Part shown: piece after piece, positions 1 through 11,706 of the stretch
How positions within the stretch are numbered: position 1 is the first letter of the stretch
How the letters are laid out: every line of letters starts with the position of its first letter
Assembly (NCBI GenBank): GCA_009760855.2
Contig: WPIO01000051.1
Coordinates: forward strand, 2,099,501-2,163,500
From: Cristatella mucedo
Lineage: Eukaryota; Bryozoa; Phylactolaemata; Cristatellidae
DNA length: 64,000 bases
Direction of reading: 5' to 3'
Notes under the pieces: generated by a model
Databases searched by the model: none
What the model saw: only the letters and a program-made list of their open reading frames with translations
What the model was told of the DNA's origin: nothing
Position numbers and translations under genes: made by a program

Positions 1-715
1 AGTGGCAGCATGCACAGTGTCAGCACGCATAAGCACATGAAGGACGAATCACAGGGACCCACTAAATGCTGTCGTAAATAGGTGTATTTTTAGATTCTTT
101 TTAAGAGTGGTCAGGTCAGGGGATGAATAACATGGTTAGGGGTGACATGCACAGGGTCAGCATGCAAATGTGGTTAATGGCCGCATGCACAGTGTCAGCA
201 CGCATAAGCACATCAAGGAAGAATCACAGGAACCCACTAAATGCTTGCCTAAATAGGTGCGTTTTAAAGTTATTTTTAGATGTGGTCAAGTCAGGGGATG
301 TTGTGACAAAAGTCGGGAGGGAGTTCCAGGCTTTGGGAGCATACAAACTAAATGCACGGTCTCCAAAGGATTTGAGGTTTGTACGATGTAGTGGTAAACT
401 GTTGAACTCCGAAAAGCCGGTGGTACGATGCTTGGCCTGATGGGGAGTATATCTGAGAGATAGGCTGGAGCCAAAGAATGAAGTGACCGTAAAGTGAGTG
501 ACAAAACCTTGAAGTCAATCTGTTGCTTGACTGAGAGCCAGTGCAGGTCGGCGAGAAGTGGTGTAATGTGGCAACTGCGACGCTCACGACAGACAAGCCT
601 AGCTGCAGAGTTTTGCTCTAGCTGTAATCGCCTGATCGCACATCTTGGTAGGCCAATAAGCAGTGAGTTGCAGAAGTTGAGACGGGATGTCACGAATGCA
701 TTGACCAACTTGGAC
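1..715 (-). mobile_element. LINE-A 3' fragments (CR1/L2-type)
   Basis: On the minus strand 286-715 encodes the end of a non-LTR reverse transcriptase protein (motifs VTSRLNFCNSLL, GLP, ADLHWL). The same block recurs at 33.5-34.3, 38.8-39.3, 49.9-50.3 and 52.0-52.3 kb. Positions 1-120 repeat the 3' UTR seen again at about 161-297, so two partial copies lie in tandem. Both are truncated and broken. Such C-terminal ends are typical of CR1/L2/Jockey-group LINEs; the exact clade is not resolved. Confidence 0.8.
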
Positions 716-1790
716 GTCGTATCCTTCTTTGAGCCCTTCGAGCTAGTGATTGAAAGCCAACAGTGCAGTTAGATCTCTAGAGCGTGTACTGGTAGTAGGC
801 ACACCACTAGAGAGCTCACACGATGGATGTGTGAAGGGTCTTGCCCATCAAGGCAGTGACTGGATATGCTCGCTCGGCTGATGCAATCCTCGGGACTCAA
901 GGAATGACTGGCAGCTGTCTCAAGCTCTACTGCAGAGCTGCAGCCATCGGTTGGCAGAGAACTGAGTAGCCAGTAGAGCTCAGGGCCATAGTAGCTACGG
1001 TGCTGCCATCGTGCTCAGCTGGCATTCTTGGCAGCTGAGCCTAACCTTTATATCGCTATGCAGCAGTCGGCTAGGGCTGATTTATGCCGACCTCGGAGGC
1101 TGGCAAGCAGAGCCTAGTCACGTGCTACTGGAGGGTGGTGGACTCTGAGGGAGCTACTTGAGACCCTATGCTGTTGGCTGGTGACATGGCAAGGATACTT
1201 ACCTGGTCAAAGCGGTACTCCTGCCCGATTAGGTGCCCTCCCTCCTAAGAGTTCATTGCACTGGTGACAGGATGTGAAAAGAATGAGTACGAATTGCAAG
1301 CCGGCAGCAACAGATAATGTGGATTAGAGCTAGCCAAGATATTCCCAGCCAGGCGTTGTGTGGCAGAGCTAGCCTTGATATCCCCTGCTGGGCGTTGTAT
1401 GGTAGACAGTGTAGCTGTAGCTGTAGCTTTAGCGTGTACCCCACCCCAATAGCTTAGTGTCGCCGATGGAGTGCTGAAGGTTGCGTGTCCTCCGTGTCAC
1501 CAGTGCCTGCAGACAAGTATGATAGCGTGCCATCATCACCCTTGCAGCTTCCCCACATTTTTAAAACTTACCAGACCATTGCAGTCAAGAGTTTTTTAGT
1601 TGCACGGCAAAGCTTAACCAGAGGATTAAGTTCTCAATTGCATCGGTGACACAGCTTGGGCTGACACGGGTGGTGAAAGCCGGTGTAATGATGATAATTT
1701 ATCTTATCTGGTTGTTATGCACAGCCTCCTTAGCCTTAGCTATTTAATAGTGTTGACTTGCTAGGCTATGTGTCAAGCTTATTTGTTTTA
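716..1790. other. No gene recognised
   Basis: About 1 kb of intergenic or intronic sequence. I see no coding exon, RNA gene or clear repeat boundary. Confidence 0.5.
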
Positions 1791-1960
1791 AATCCTAGCT
1801 GATTAAACAGCCTCTTTTTGTATAGCGACAGAAGAGCCTTTATGGCTATCACCACCGCTTGCAGTGGCGATAAAGAATCACCCACCGCAGGAATCGAACC
1901 CACGACCTCGGGACCGAGGTCGTGAAAGCAACCGCCTTACCTAGTGTGCCATCGCTTTGA
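1791..1960 (-). mobile_element. tRNA-derived SINE, copy 1
   Basis: Read on the minus strand, a tRNA-like head carries a GC-rich palindrome (ACCTCGGTCCCGAGGT) followed by a pol III B box GGTTCGATTCC. The body runs into AGAGGCTGTTTAATCAGCTA. Closely similar copies lie at 13.69, 16.05 and 44.52 kb in both orientations. This is a dispersed SINE family and not a functional tRNA gene, because the 3' half of a cloverleaf is missing. Confidence 0.8.
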
Positions 1961-2671
1961 AACCTCCACAACAGTGTAGTTTTTGTTTACATTGTGTGGG
2001 TTAAACAAAACAGCTGTTGTCGTAAACAGAGCATGTACCTGTATGTCTCAAAATACAAACTTTGCGATTGATGAGTAAATGGGTAAAATTAATAAAGGGC
2101 AACCTCAGTTGCTGAGTATCGCCTGTAGGAGACTACAGTTTACAGTCGTCCGATGAGAGAGAATGCCACCACTTCTGGTCGAGTATTAATCAACAACCAA
2201 GCCGGTTAATCCACGTGAATTACGAAGGCACACATTCGTACAGGGGCATGCCCATGCAGAGCGCTTTCTTAGTATCTGCTTCATAATTAACTTGTTATTA
2301 TAATCAACTGTTGCATGATGCCGGATGATTGATAGGACCAGCCGATTGTTCAGATGCTGTAAAGCTTCGGCTTTGCACTTGCCCATTCGTCGGTTTGGTG
2401 GAGCTCATTCAGCAGTTCTTGACTGTCAAATGGCGCTTGTTTTGCATGTTACTCTGCTCGGGTCGGTAGTCCATCTTCTTGGAAAATATGTGTGTGGGCC
2501 CACATCTGAGTGTTATGTGTGTGAATGAGCACACTCATGTGTGTACATGCTTTTGTGCATGTGTCAATCTCTCTGTTACACGGTTTCTTGCACAAGTCTT
2601 GGTGCTACTAACCTACAAACTCGCTTGGCGCCAGCCGCAGCTGCCATAGCTGTGCTCTGACTGTTTCACAG
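1961..2671. other. Upstream/intronic sequence of the GLOD5-like gene
   Basis: No first exon with the expected metal-ligand His and FYxxvLGm motif was recognised here. The stretch ends in a normal splice acceptor (TTTCACAG) at 2671. The first exon may lie further upstream, outside the window. Confidence 0.4.
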
Positions 2672-2886
2672 GGCTCTAGGAAAGCCTTACATTTTGGCAA
2701 CCAAAAGATCAATTTGCACGAATTCGGCAAAGAGTTCGAACCCAAGGCTCGCTGTCCTACCCCTGGCTCGGCCGACCTGTGCTTCGTCAGTGGGACACAG
2801 CTGACACAGACGTTGGCACACATAATGGTAAGTGTGGCCCACTAGCAAGCAACGTGTGCCTTTCTGCTATATGCGGTTTGGACTCC

Positions 2887-2926
<40 letters not shown>

Positions 2927-3164
2927 CTGTGTCTCTGAGTTCCTGTTTCTCCTCTATATCTTTGTGTGTGCCTCTTGCTCTGTCTTGCTGCCTGTCCCTG
3001 TCTGCATTTCTCTCTCTCTCTTCGTCTGTCTTTCTCGGTCGCACACTGTCTCAGCAGATCTCCCTATCTGTCTCCTTTTAAACCTCTCTCTTTCCCTCAC
3101 AACTAATCGGTTTTTAAATCTTGTTTTCTCGCTCTCTCCCTCTCCCTCTTGGTAAATCTCGTTT

Positions 3165-3227
<63 letters not shown>

Positions 3228-3936
3228 ATTTGTAAACCCCCTGTCTTCGTGATTTCTCTCTCCCTCTCCTTGTAGATCATGTTCTGTCTCTCTCTCTCTC
3301 TTTCTCTCTCCCCGTCTCTCAAAAATATATGTAAATCTTTTACTATGTATGCAAGTCTCCTTTGCCGCAAATCTCTTGGCAATTTCTTTTACTGTAAATC
3401 TGTCTCTGTATTATTTCACACAGTAAATTCTCATTATAAACCCCCCACTCTGTCTCTGTAAATTTCTCTCTTGCTCTGTCTCTTTGTTATTGTATATCTC
3501 CATGTAAATCTGCATCTACTCTTTCCCCCTCTTTATAAATCTTTATCTTTCTCTCTATTTGTGTCTTGCTCTCTGTACATCTCTTTCACTTATTCAATCT
3601 CGATTTTAGTCAATCTCTTCTGTAGATCTCTCTTTATTGGTCGGTAATTCTCACTTTCTTTGCTAATCTCCATCTCTTCTGTGTGTGAATCTCTTTTCCA
3701 TCGGTCTCTATATAAATTTCTCTCTCACTTTCTCCGTGTCGGACTCTTCTCTCTCACTCTTTTGTCTCGTGGACTCTCTTGAACTCGTCTTCTTTGATCC
3801 TTTGCAGAGGCAGGGTATAGATATTGAAGAAGGGCCAGTCGAAAGGACTGGTGCTCGAGGACCGATGTCGTCCGTGTATGTGAGAGACCCCGATGGTAAC
3901 CTCATTGAGTTTGCACACTACGAACGGGCCAGGTAG
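2672..3936 (+). CDS. GLOD5: Glyoxalase domain-containing protein 5-like, last two exons
   Basis: Two exons join in phase 0: 2672-2827 (acceptor TTTCACAG, donor ATG|GTAAGT) and 3808-3936 (acceptor CTTTGCAG, stop TAG). The first encodes 52 residues with [20 protein letters not shown], the second 42 residues with [28 protein letters not shown] and HY. These match the second half of the vicinal-oxygen-chelate fold in the GLOD5/lactoylglutathione-lyase family; the HE and the final LIE glutamate fit metal ligands. The family is small (about 140-160 aa), so roughly 60 N-terminal residues are missing upstream. The biological substrate of GLOD5 proteins is unsettled. The intron (2828-3807) is almost pure CT-rich low-complexity DNA. 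The gene is convergent with the TOPORS-like gene downstream. Confidence 0.85.
2889..2924. repeat. (GT)n microsatellite
   Basis: About 18 uninterrupted GT units just after the exon at 2672-2827, inside the GLOD5-like intron. Confidence 0.95.
2990..3800. repeat. CT-rich degenerate minisatellite filling an intron
   Basis: A long pyrimidine-rich tract with a perfect (CT)n core at about 3164-3224 and a shorter one near 3286-3300. The motif GTAAATCT recurs irregularly (near 3152, 3330, 3394, 3457, 3504). It continues to the polypyrimidine tract of the acceptor at 3807. ORFs predicted across it are repeat artefacts. Confidence 0.85.
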
Positions 3937-5600
3937 CAGCTTCCGCCTGCCACCCTGGAAATCATGCTTGGCCGCTGCTGCTGCTGCCTCACGGCTCCGC
4001 TGGCATCGGAGTGACTAACTGCCAAAAGGCTTAGCAGCTGTAGCTGTCTTTGCCTTGCCGGTTTTGAAGTCTTACCTACTTGAGCAATACTGACTTTGCA
4101 ATTTCCTGCCCAGGGCTGCGTTTATGTCGGTCTCTGTATTTTTCTTTGCAATGGATATTTTTTTATTTGAGGCTTTCCCAGCACCCTAGTGAGTAGATTG
4201 GCGATTGCGCTACTCGCATATATTTTCTATGCATCACTGCATAAACGAGGGTTTATGATATACACGAATGCAATCTTTATCTTCGATTTAAAAAAAATGT
4301 ACGTGGCGAATCTTGTTTTTGTTCAGTGAGAGGTAATCGAATCCTATCAAGCTATTCTTATATAGTTCCACTCCTTAAGAGACTAGTATATGAGCATGTT
4401 ACTGTGGAAGAATTGTTGAATCAATTAATGACTGACGTAACACAGCTGCAACCGGCTATCGTTGGTGTTTTCCTATGATGTAGCATGTCACGTGACTCCA
4501 AGCCCGCATCCTCAGCAGCTGAGTAGAAACAGACACGACACATCGCTGAGGGCTTGTAGTCCCGAGCCTGAGACCAGATGGGCATTCAATTTATCTGTTT
4601 ATATCTTGTGCTTCACGATCTTAAGCTCGGCTGCCTTAAATGATGAGTAATCAGAAAATGTGCATGACTCCTAATCCGGTCTCCTGAGATCAAAGTGCTG
4701 CAAAAGCAGACGTTTCACTTGGAGATGGCGGGCTTGGTTCGTGTAGAATTACTGGGTAGCTTGCTATTGATGATAGCAAAAGCTAAAATACCCTATAGTG
4801 ACTGGCAAGTTCGTGTTTAGTGCTCGCTGTGCATGATTCGCTTTTAAATCAATCCTCTTTGTTGCTTTCTGCAGTGAATGGTCATGTGTAGGTGATTCGA
4901 GGTCTGTTCGTGGACATGATACTTTTGTTTTGTTAGTTGATTTCTTGGTTCACAACTATTTGGAAGACAGTTGTGCTCACCTGTAGCTAGCTGTACTGGA
5001 CAGAAGTGCTTTTGAAAACGTTACCTACTATACAATATTAAGGGGGATGTTAAGAAAATACTTATAAGGTTGGTCTTACAATCGACTATTTTTTAGAGTA
5101 CCTTTCAATTGACATACATGTTAGATATTGGATCGGAAGTTCGGACAACTTCCCTCTAAGCTATGGCTAACCGGGATGTAAACTGGAAGCAACTTATCTA
5201 CAAATAATAAATATACCGTCTTTGCATTATATACGATTTGCATCCCGACTTGCTGAACCTTGGCAGATCGATATGCATGCCTAAAACTTGTTGAGATCCA
5301 TGCTCCTGCTTTTTATACAGCTTCATTTTAATGTAGCTTAATGCCTTGTAAATTCTATAACTCAGCTAGTGCTTCACTTATCAGAGTGAGTTTTAAAATG
5401 CGATTTCAGCTCTGCTTGTACCACATTATGCTAGACTTTTTGCTGACTTCTGTTGGATGCGATTTGCTATACATATCCATGGTTGCAGAAATTAAAGCTC
5501 CCGGACGTTTGATGACACGTATAACAAATTTATAATCACGCGAATCGTTCAATCAAAATGTGAGCATCGCTCAACGCAAAGGACTTAGACGTGCAGGGTG
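3937..5600. other. 3' flank of GLOD5-like gene, otherwise unassigned
   Basis: No coding signal recognised. An AATAAA hexamer occurs near 5206, but I cannot tell whether it belongs to the GLOD5-like transcript. Includes AT-rich noncoding DNA. Confidence 0.4.
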
Positions 5601-6650
5601 AGGGGCCTTTGTCCTAAACGCTCAGCATCATTTCCCGAGCGAAAGCCAAGCACCTCTTAAACTTCAGCAGCAGTCGCAGCTTCTGGCAGTCTAAAGCTTC
5701 GCCTTGTCTTGTGCATGCATGCAGAGTGTAAGGAGCTAAGCTCAATGCCGTCCTGCTGCAAGGTGAGCCAGGTCGACAAGTTGGCAGCAATGCAGCGCCG
5801 TGGAATGACGAGCGTGCAGGCTTCGCACTCCCAGCTACACGTGATCCACCTGGGCGTTGGTTTTTCGGTGGATCAGGGCATCCGTGTAGTGGAAGAGGAA
5901 GCAGGCAGGCATCGTCTCTGGCAGCCAACGGAGGATCTGGCCTCAGCGCGCCTCTCAGCTGGGCAGCAAAGCTCAAGTCGTTCAACGAGTCGGCACCGTC
6001 GTCGATCTGCATGTGCCAGTTTTACGTTGGCTCGGCCTTTCCATGCTGCTGCTGGTTCTGACGATGGTGGTGGTGGCAGCGTGCACTGGCGCCGTCGCTG
6101 CGAGAGCAATCGCAGCGACGGATGCCGTGTGGCAGCTAGCCTCATACTCCGCGTGAGGGCGTGCACGCGGAGCAGAGGTGAAGCTCTGCCAGCAGACTCT
6201 GGTACAGCTCAGTGCACGCTGCTCGTCAACGTCAGCAGCCACGACTGGAGGTGCGAGTACTGTGAAAAGACTCTTCTTTGAGAGGCAATCACTCTCGGCC
6301 TTGGCCACGGCGTGAGCCGGGCGTTTCGATGGATTCGCATTCTTGGAATCGTATACGGTTGCACTGCACTCGAAGGGAAATGTGTGCCGGTAGCTGCTCC
6401 GGGGATCACAGCATGCAACAATGCTGCCGTCGAGGGACGAGAATTTGCCCGCGATAAATCGAGCTTCTGCTCAAGGAAGGACGTGGGGCTCAAAGCGCGA
6501 ACAAAGTAAACAAGGTAGCCACCCACGCAAAAAACAAGTCCAAGAAGTTAAGGCCGATTTCGAGGCTCTGCCAGCTCTGAGCCACGTGATGAAGGCTGCC
6601 GAGCAGCCGCCACAATGTCCCGCAGAGGGTTCGCAAGCTGACTCACGTGC
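5601..6650. other. GC-rich block, possible uncharacterised exon(s)
   Basis: GC content rises sharply and several frames stay open on both strands, so open frames alone prove little. On the plus strand, the frame around 6026-6157 encodes a strongly hydrophobic stretch (LSMLLLVLTMVVVAA) ending at a TGA, like a signal anchor. On the minus strand, a frame around 5652-5862 contains WECEACTLVIPRRC and then a stop. Neither matches a family I recognise. It lies between the TOPORS-like stop codon and the GLOD5-like gene and could hold its 3' UTR or a separate small gene. Confidence 0.25.
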
Positions 6651-6686
6651 CCTCGCACGTAGCCCGCGCGGGTTGGGGTGCCTGGC

Positions 6687-9595
6687 TTAGGCGCTGCCGC
6701 CGCCGGCTGCAGACGAGTGCACGGCTCCGCTCTTCAAGTAACCGACGCCGACGGACACCGAGCAATGGCAGCAGTAGTTGCTGCCGCGACAATGCAGGCG
6801 GTGGCTGCAGTGGCCGTGAGCGCCGTCGAAGTCGTCGTCATCGTCGTCGCAATGTCGTCGTCGTCTTTGTCCTTGACAGTGGCAGCCGCAGCCCTGACGT
6901 CGGCAGCGCTTCCTGCGCCGTTCGCTGCGCTCGCGCCGACGTCCTGACGCAGCACCTGCAGCAATGCTGTCGCTGCTCGGGCCTCGAGCTGCCGCGCTGC
7001 GGCTCGCTCGGTCTTGGCGCTCCGCTTCCCTTTCCTCGTCGTCGGCGCGAGGAGCCGCCGAGCGCCGCTGGGCTGCATCCGCCTCGCTGCTGCTGAGGCC
7101 AGCTGGTAGCCGATGACGACGACGACGACTACTGAGGTCGACGGCTTCGCCGTTGGACGGAGGCGACGGCAGCTGACGGCGAACTGCAGAGCGGCTTCGG
7201 CTGCGCAGCCTGCCGCCAGAGCGACTGTGGCTGCGCGTGCGGCCGCGCAGGCCTTGCTCTGCTTCGGCTGCTGTGCGCTGAGAGTGACCGGCGGCAGTGG
7301 CGTCGTCGCTAGCCGCAGCAACCACAGCCGAGGCTGCCGCCGCCGCCCTGGCGCCTCTTCCGGCCGGTAGCGGGCTGCGGCTTCGCGCTCGGTTGCCGTC
7401 GCGGGCCACGTGGCGGCAGAAGCGGTGGCGGCTTCCGCTGCTGCCACGCCTCACGGCCAGGTGGCAGCGAGGACGGCACGAGAACCGGCAGCGGCTGCCA
7501 CCATGGCTGCTGCTACAGCTGCTGCTGCTGCTCCTCCTCCTACGGCGCTGTCCCCTTGGGCTGCACCGATGCCGAAAGAAGCGGTCCATTCTCGAGCAAC
7601 TCGGTTCATGTCGTCGATGGAATCGCTCCCTTCCCGCCGATAGCCAGGGTGAAGGGAGCAGTGACGACCAGGACGATGTCGACGAAGAAGATGCTTTACG
7701 CGCCGCTCTGCGGCGCTGCTTACCCCGGTCGGCGGCCTCCGCATCTGCCGTGCCGCTGCCGCCTCCGTTGGCTGCCTCTGCAGCGGCTCGAGCTAGCGGG
7801 CTTCTAGAGCGGCCGCTTCGACCCGTGCTCTCCACCGGCGAGAGCACGACCGGGGTGCGGGCGCTCCACGGTTTCTCAACCTTGACAATGATGACGTCCG
7901 ATGATGAATTGTCACCATCCTCATCCTCACTGCGGTGACCATCGCTGGCGGCGGCGGCCTCAGCAGCTCGATGGAAAGCCTCCATGGTGGCGCCAGACGA
8001 CTCGCCAGTCGCCGCCCTCGGTGCCAGCATCAGGCCGCTGACTTCCTCGTCGCTCGTCGTGAATGAAGGCGACGGCCACCTGTCCCCTAGTCCGAGTGAA
8101 GCAGGCGAAGGTGCTGGAGACGTGATCGGCTCAAAGACAGCCGAAGACTGAGCATACAATGAAGATGTTCCAGCAGCAGCCGCCGCCGCAGGGCGAGCCT
8201 GCCAGGGCCGGCCGCTGCTGCCGCCGCCGCTGCCGCCGGTGCTGCCACTGCGACTGCGCACCATCGCCGGTTGTTGGACCGGCAGGTGCGGCTCAATCTC
8301 AGGCTGCCAAGACACAGTCGGCTCGTCCAGCGAAGCCAGGAACGAAATGACTCGCTCACGGACCGGCTGCATTTCGACAACTGCGAAGTCGCTCTGCCTC
8401 AGCCTGTGGGGCGTGGCGGGTCGCCTCAGCCTCGGTCGCACTTTCGTCGCGCTCTGGCGGCCGCGGCTGGCCATAGTGGCTGCCGCCGCGTCGCCGGCTG
8501 CTTGCCGGCTGCGCGGCGACGGCGGCTGCTGCGGCGCCTCGGCCTCCTCGTCGTCGTCGTTGGCAGCGGCAGCAGCCGAGCTGCCGTCGGGGTGGCCGAC
8601 GACGGGACGAGCTTCGAGGCTCTCGTCCACCTGGTAGACAGCGTGCAGGTCGAAGGCGGCCACGTCGTACGGGCAGCTGGCGAACGCCAGCAGCTCGTGG
8701 GCGAACATGCCCGAGCTGCGGCCGAGAAACGGCTCGACGAGCAGGTGAAACTCGGGGCCGTCGATTTCGTGCTCGCTCACTTGGTCCATGACCAGCTCGA
8801 TGACGCGAGGCCCGACTCGATCGGCGTCGTCGCCGAGCAGCACTCTGAGCTCGCGCGCGAGCCACGGCACCAGCCGCAGCCTGCTTGCCGGATTGGCGCG
8901 GAAGAACGCCGGCGATGCGTCGCCTCGGTCCAGGTTCGCGGGTGTGACGAACTCGCAGCGGAGATCCCTCCGATAGAGGCTCCGGCGGTACTCCACAGAA
9001 GCCAGCGAAGCAGCTCGAGGCGCCTCCGTCGGGGTTGGGTGCCCGACGACTACTCTGCCAGCGTCGGTCTGCACGAGATGGAGGCGCCGTCAGGGGCCGA
9101 CTTAGATCCCCCCCCCTCTCCGAAGCCACCGGGTGAGCCGGAGGGGAGGGGTGGTCCGCAGGGGTGCACGGCTGCCAAAGGCAGCCAGCGCAGGGAAGCG
9201 GCGGCAGACAGCAGCAGCTAGCTTACCGTCTGCTGCTGCCAGCTGCTGTCAGGCTCCTCATGCGGGCGAACCTGCTCTCTGCCGGCCTCTGCCTGCTGCT
9301 CGTCGTCTGCAGTCGTGCTGGCGCGGCTCACTTCGAACTCTTCTTCGCAGAGAGGGGGCTCGGTCTTCACTTTGGCCTGCTGCACTAGACAGCCGTTGCA
9401 GAAGGCATGCGAGCACCCATAGGCGGTATATGGGTATGGGCTCTCATCAGACGAATTGCTGTCAGCAATCGACGTCAGACATGTTGGGCATTTCGATTCC
9501 GATGAGCATGATGGTGTTGCTTGCTGGGTGCCGGCTTGTTCAGCAGCTGTGGTGTGAACAGGTTCCAGCCCGCTAGATTCTTCATCGTTCTCCAT
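6687..9595 (-). CDS. topors: TOPORS-like RING E3 ubiquitin/SUMO ligase
   Basis: Two exons join in phase 0: 9595-9227 (donor ACG|GTAAGC) and 9068-6687 (acceptor CTCGTGCAG), across a 158-bp intron. About 916 aa from the ATG at 9595; human TOPORS is about 1,045. Exon 1 holds a RING-like motif: C36, C39, C61, H63, C66, C69 and C83. Exon 2 begins with the TOPORS-specific domain, residues about 148-272: RRSLYRRDLRCEF, FFRANPASRLRLVPWLAREL and a FAHELLAFASCP segment. The remaining two thirds is Arg/Ser-rich with acidic runs, as in nuclear-speckle TOPORS proteins. TOPORS is a nuclear E3 for ubiquitin and SUMO. Oddly, the seventh zinc ligand is Pro. Long plus-strand ORFs here are shadows of the GC-rich codons. 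The upstream acceptor-like CATTACAG at about 9643 may mean an extra 5' exon. Confidence 0.85.
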
Positions 9596-9932
9596 CGGAT
9601 AAGCATTGAACCCAAGCGTCTCTGCACTCTCAGGCGCATACACTGTAATGTAGGAGTGGGTAGTGACCATGTAGCTGAAAGCCACGCGGCTCCTTACACA
9701 CACGTGTGTGCTTACGTGTGTGTGACTGCAGGCACGGCACTAGACTTGTCACTATGCAAGCTAAAAACTCGTGTGAACGTGGAAGCTATAAAGCTGAAAG
9801 GATACAGCAAGGTAAGAGAAGGCGTCAGAAGTGGTACGAAAGCTAGAGATCACTAAAGGATTACTAAAGTAAGCAGCCCTTGCTAGAAGGTCCCAAATCA
9901 AAGACAGCTTGAGGGCGAGTCGGTGTGAGAGG

Positions 9933-9937
<5 letters not shown>

Positions 9938-10011
<74 letters not shown>
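9938..10011. repeat. (GA)n microsatellite
   Basis: About 36 GA units, roughly 340 bp upstream of the TOPORS-like start on the opposite side. It may lie in its 5' flank or first intron. Confidence 0.95.
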
Positions 10012-10013
<2 letters not shown>

Positions 10014-10159
10014 AAAGAGACCAAGTTAAGAAGTGAAGTGAAAGGAGCACCCGTGCAAATTATGCAAGAACAAGTGTCTACAAGACACCTAAAAGAGAGT
10101 AATCCATCGTGCGGACCCTGTAAGATGGCGCCACTGCAGAGCTACTTCTTACGATAGGC

Positions 10160-11700
10160 TCTCTGTAACTGCTTTGGGCACGATCACTTATCTGTAAGCA
10201 ATCTTAAACGGGTTTCGCAGCAATGAATCTAATACTATTGACCTCATGTACCGATGTTAAGATAAAACATAGCTGGATGACATGCTTCACTAAATCCCAA
10301 GTTGTGGCTGCTAGCAAATACCGGCGATGAACTGAAGATCTATCCGCCGTACTTAACACAAAAGATTATAGGCTCTTTTTTTAATCACAGTTTGCAGGTC
10401 AATGATTTTTAACCATAATCAAAGACAGTTACTCTTCGCCGCCCGACGCATCAAGCTTGCGGCTGCATTTCAGCATTAGCATCCCCGAGAAAAATGGCTT
10501 ACAATCTCAGGCTACCTTAAAAGCAATCGATTTCTAGATAGAAAATCACTGCAACATTGTATGCCATAACTCATGCTCACAAAGGGCGACATATGCGACC
10601 TGCCATTGGGCGATCGTGAATGGCTGTAAATCAGTACGAAGCGGCATGAGGATCGTATTTACCTCCAAAAGCATTCTCACCATCCATGTCCATATTGCAC
10701 AATCAAAGACGCTAAGCTAGAGAATTAGATGCTCCGAAGCACTTCTAGTCGTAGCGCTTGTTACGAAGGGTATTCAAATGGAATGAATAACGAAAATCAA
10801 TATTCGCCAGCCACTTCAAGACTACCAAAGCCAGCCAGCGAAGATGCGCCGAGCAAAGACTGCAGCGTCGAGACGTCGCTATATGACTGAATGTCGACGA
10901 ACCTACGCTAAACAATGGGAATGCAAAACTAGGACTGCTGTTTCCATGGAGCTGCTAGTTCCTTACGGATCGCGTTTCGATACGCATTATTAGCCCAAGG
11001 AAGTTGATAAAACGTCAAACTGGCTTCGGTCGCTTTGCACGTTTAATAAATCTCTATGCTTCTGCACCTAAAAGGCATGTATGGCGTGGCAGCACCCAAA
11101 CTAAATCCGATCATCGAGCAGCCAACCCAGCGCCGGTCAGCCATTTTCCAGCAATTGCCAACTGCTGCCAGCAGAGGACGTAGGTAAAATTATGGCACTC
11201 AAAACCCACGCCGTGCCGTGGTGAGACCCGGCTCAAGATTAATGCTTGCTCGTTGAAGTTGGCCCTTCGAGTCGTGGCTCCGCATGCTCTCAAAATCCAT
11301 GACAGGTGGTGCCTGAAGCTCATCGGCATCGAAGATCCGACCTCGAAGAAGCCTCTTCTTAAACTCGCTCATCCACTTACAAATCCAGATCGAAATCAGA
11401 GCTAGAAGCGGGGCTCTCTTAAGACGTGTCATTCAGCAGAGCCCTTTGGACACTACTACGAGAATAATCTCTTACGAACTCTAAACATTAATTGGGTGGG
11501 AAAAAAGTGGTAGCCTTTCTCAGCCGGCATAAACAAAATTCAAAAAGGGGCTCGAAACTTAGCTTGAGTTGGGCACGCCTCGAATTGGCCCAAAAGCGAT
11601 GTCCTAAAGCAAAGTCTTCCAGCTCACTGTGGCTTACTTAGTAAGCAGATTGGAGACACGCTTTCTACCGACTTTGCCAAATTGACTGTATTCACCTTAG
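10160..11700. other. No gene recognised
   Basis: Non-repetitive sequence upstream of the TOPORS-like gene. I see no exon with convincing splice sites and no RNA gene. Confidence 0.45.
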
Positions 11701-11706
11701 TAGAGA

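Noticed and set aside
2779-3382. ORFs rich in Val-Cys, Leu-Ser or Arg-Glu
   Set aside because: Translation of (GT)n and (CT)n microsatellites only.
6647-9221. Long plus-strand ORFs (for example 8271-9221, 7297-7938)
   Set aside because: They are antisense shadows of the GC- and Arg/Ser-rich TOPORS-like exon and have no recognisable domains or splice context.
9938-10011. CRISPR or telomeric repeats among the simple repeats
   Set aside because: All simple repeats here are di- or trinucleotide microsatellites without spacers.
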